This document shows, one piece after another, positions 5,751 to 5,932 of a DNA stretch of 5,932 nucleotides; position 1 is the stretch's first letter, and each line of letters opens with the position of its first letter. Origin of the DNA: Betaproteobacteria bacterium (GTDB taxonomy: Bacteria; Pseudomonadota; Gammaproteobacteria; Burkholderiales; SG8-39). Where the stretch lies: the NCBI GenBank assembly GCA_019509895.1, contig JAEKLK010000087.1, positions 1 to 5,932 on the forward strand, in the 5' to 3' direction. The notes beneath the pieces are model-generated. The model was given only the letters and a program-made list of their open reading frames with translations. It had not been told where the DNA came from and did not search any database. Position numbers and translations under genes: made by a program.

Positions 5751-5932
5751 GCTCTTGCTCCTCCGAGATAGGCCTCGATCACGCGCGCATCCTTGAGTAC
5801 GGTTTCTGGGGCGCCGGCTGCAAGCGGAACGCCATAGTTCAGCGCATACAGCCGGTCGGCGAGATCGGCCACCATCTGCATATCGTGCTCCACCCACACC
5901 AGGGCAATGCCCAGCTCGTGCTTGATGCGCAG
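5747..5932 (-). CDS. Branched-chain amino acid-type ABC transporter ATP-binding protein (LivG-type), C-terminal part
   Basis: The last 61 residues of a gene whose start is beyond the right edge. Seen: ALVWVEHDMQMVADLADRLYALNYG, broken here only by the window, in which the His of VEHDM is the ABC switch (H-loop) histidine. It is followed by PLAAGAPETVL and the ending VIEAYLGG. Known: HDM in this loop, NYG and the (V/I)IxAYLG ending are typical of LivG subunits; LivF subunits usually have VEQN instead. LivG energises high-affinity import of branched-chain amino acids or, in soil proteobacteria, aromatic and other organic acids. Walker A, Walker B and the signature motif are outside the window. 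The TGA stop (5749-5747) overlaps the start of the methionine-synthase-like gene as ATGA, so the two are translationally coupled. Substrate is unknown. Confidence 0.9.
   Translation of the reverse strand: MRIKHELGIALVWVEHDMQMVADLADRLYALNYGVPLAAGAPETVLKDARVIEAYLGGARA
5758..5764 (-). promoter_or_regulatory. Shine-Dalgarno of the methionine-synthase-like gene
   Basis: Read on the - strand, GGAGGAG ends 7 nt before the ATG at 5750-5748. It lies inside the last codons of the upstream ATPase gene and fixes the start of the methionine-synthase-like gene. Confidence 0.8.

Noticed and set aside
4260..5771. Long + strand open frame (503 codons) across the convergent junction
   Set aside because: It runs antisense to the methionine-synthase-like gene and out of frame through the PH-domain gene. 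Its composition is not protein-like, and both overlapped genes are well supported.
5641..5932. Possible - strand extension of the methionine-synthase-like frame up to 5897
   Set aside because: The added residues are Arg-rich and unlike the family. A strong ribosome site places the start at 5750, and the LivG-type frame occupies the region.

Overview
The window is about two-thirds G+C and almost entirely protein-coding. Neighbouring genes overlap or nearly touch, and there is no intergenic stretch of useful length. Base composition, gene style and protein families fit a Pseudomonadota soil or environmental bacterium, probably a betaproteobacterium (Burkholderiales-like). That taxonomic guess is an inference from gene content only. 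I see no tRNA, rRNA, CRISPR array, insertion sequence or phage gene.

Left block, + strand (1-4644): six co-directional genes that read as one operon. They are the 3' end of a molybdenum hydroxylase large subunit (xanthine dehydrogenase/CoxL family), an enolase-superfamily acid dehydratase closest to D(-)-tartrate dehydratase, a small VOC/glyoxalase-fold protein, an octopine/nopaline dehydrogenase-family oxidoreductase, a 3-hydroxyacyl-CoA dehydrogenase-family protein, and a small membrane protein with a bacterial PH domain. Junctions are a 14-nt overlap, two ATGA overlaps, a CTGA overlap and a 4-nt gap, which implies translational coupling. Two of the genes appear to use rare starts (TTG and CTG).

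Right block, - strand (4641-5932): the C-terminal end of a LivG-type ABC transporter ATPase overlaps (ATGA) a short methionine-synthase-like protein (MetE catalytic domain only). The two blocks converge, and their final stop codons overlap inside one CTAG tetranucleotide, leaving no room for an intergenic terminator.

Taken together, the left block looks like a catabolic cluster for an unidentified organic or hydroxy acid: oxidation or hydroxylation by the molybdoenzyme, dehydration by the enolase-family enzyme, and NAD(P)-dependent steps by two dehydrogenases. The right block adds a branched-chain-amino-acid-type uptake system. The families are well supported. The substrate and the order of steps are not determined by the sequence. 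The points most worth a second look are the changed substrate-pocket residues in the tartrate-dehydratase-like enzyme, the Asn-to-Pro change in the hydroxyacyl-CoA dehydrogenase-like enzyme, and its CTG start.
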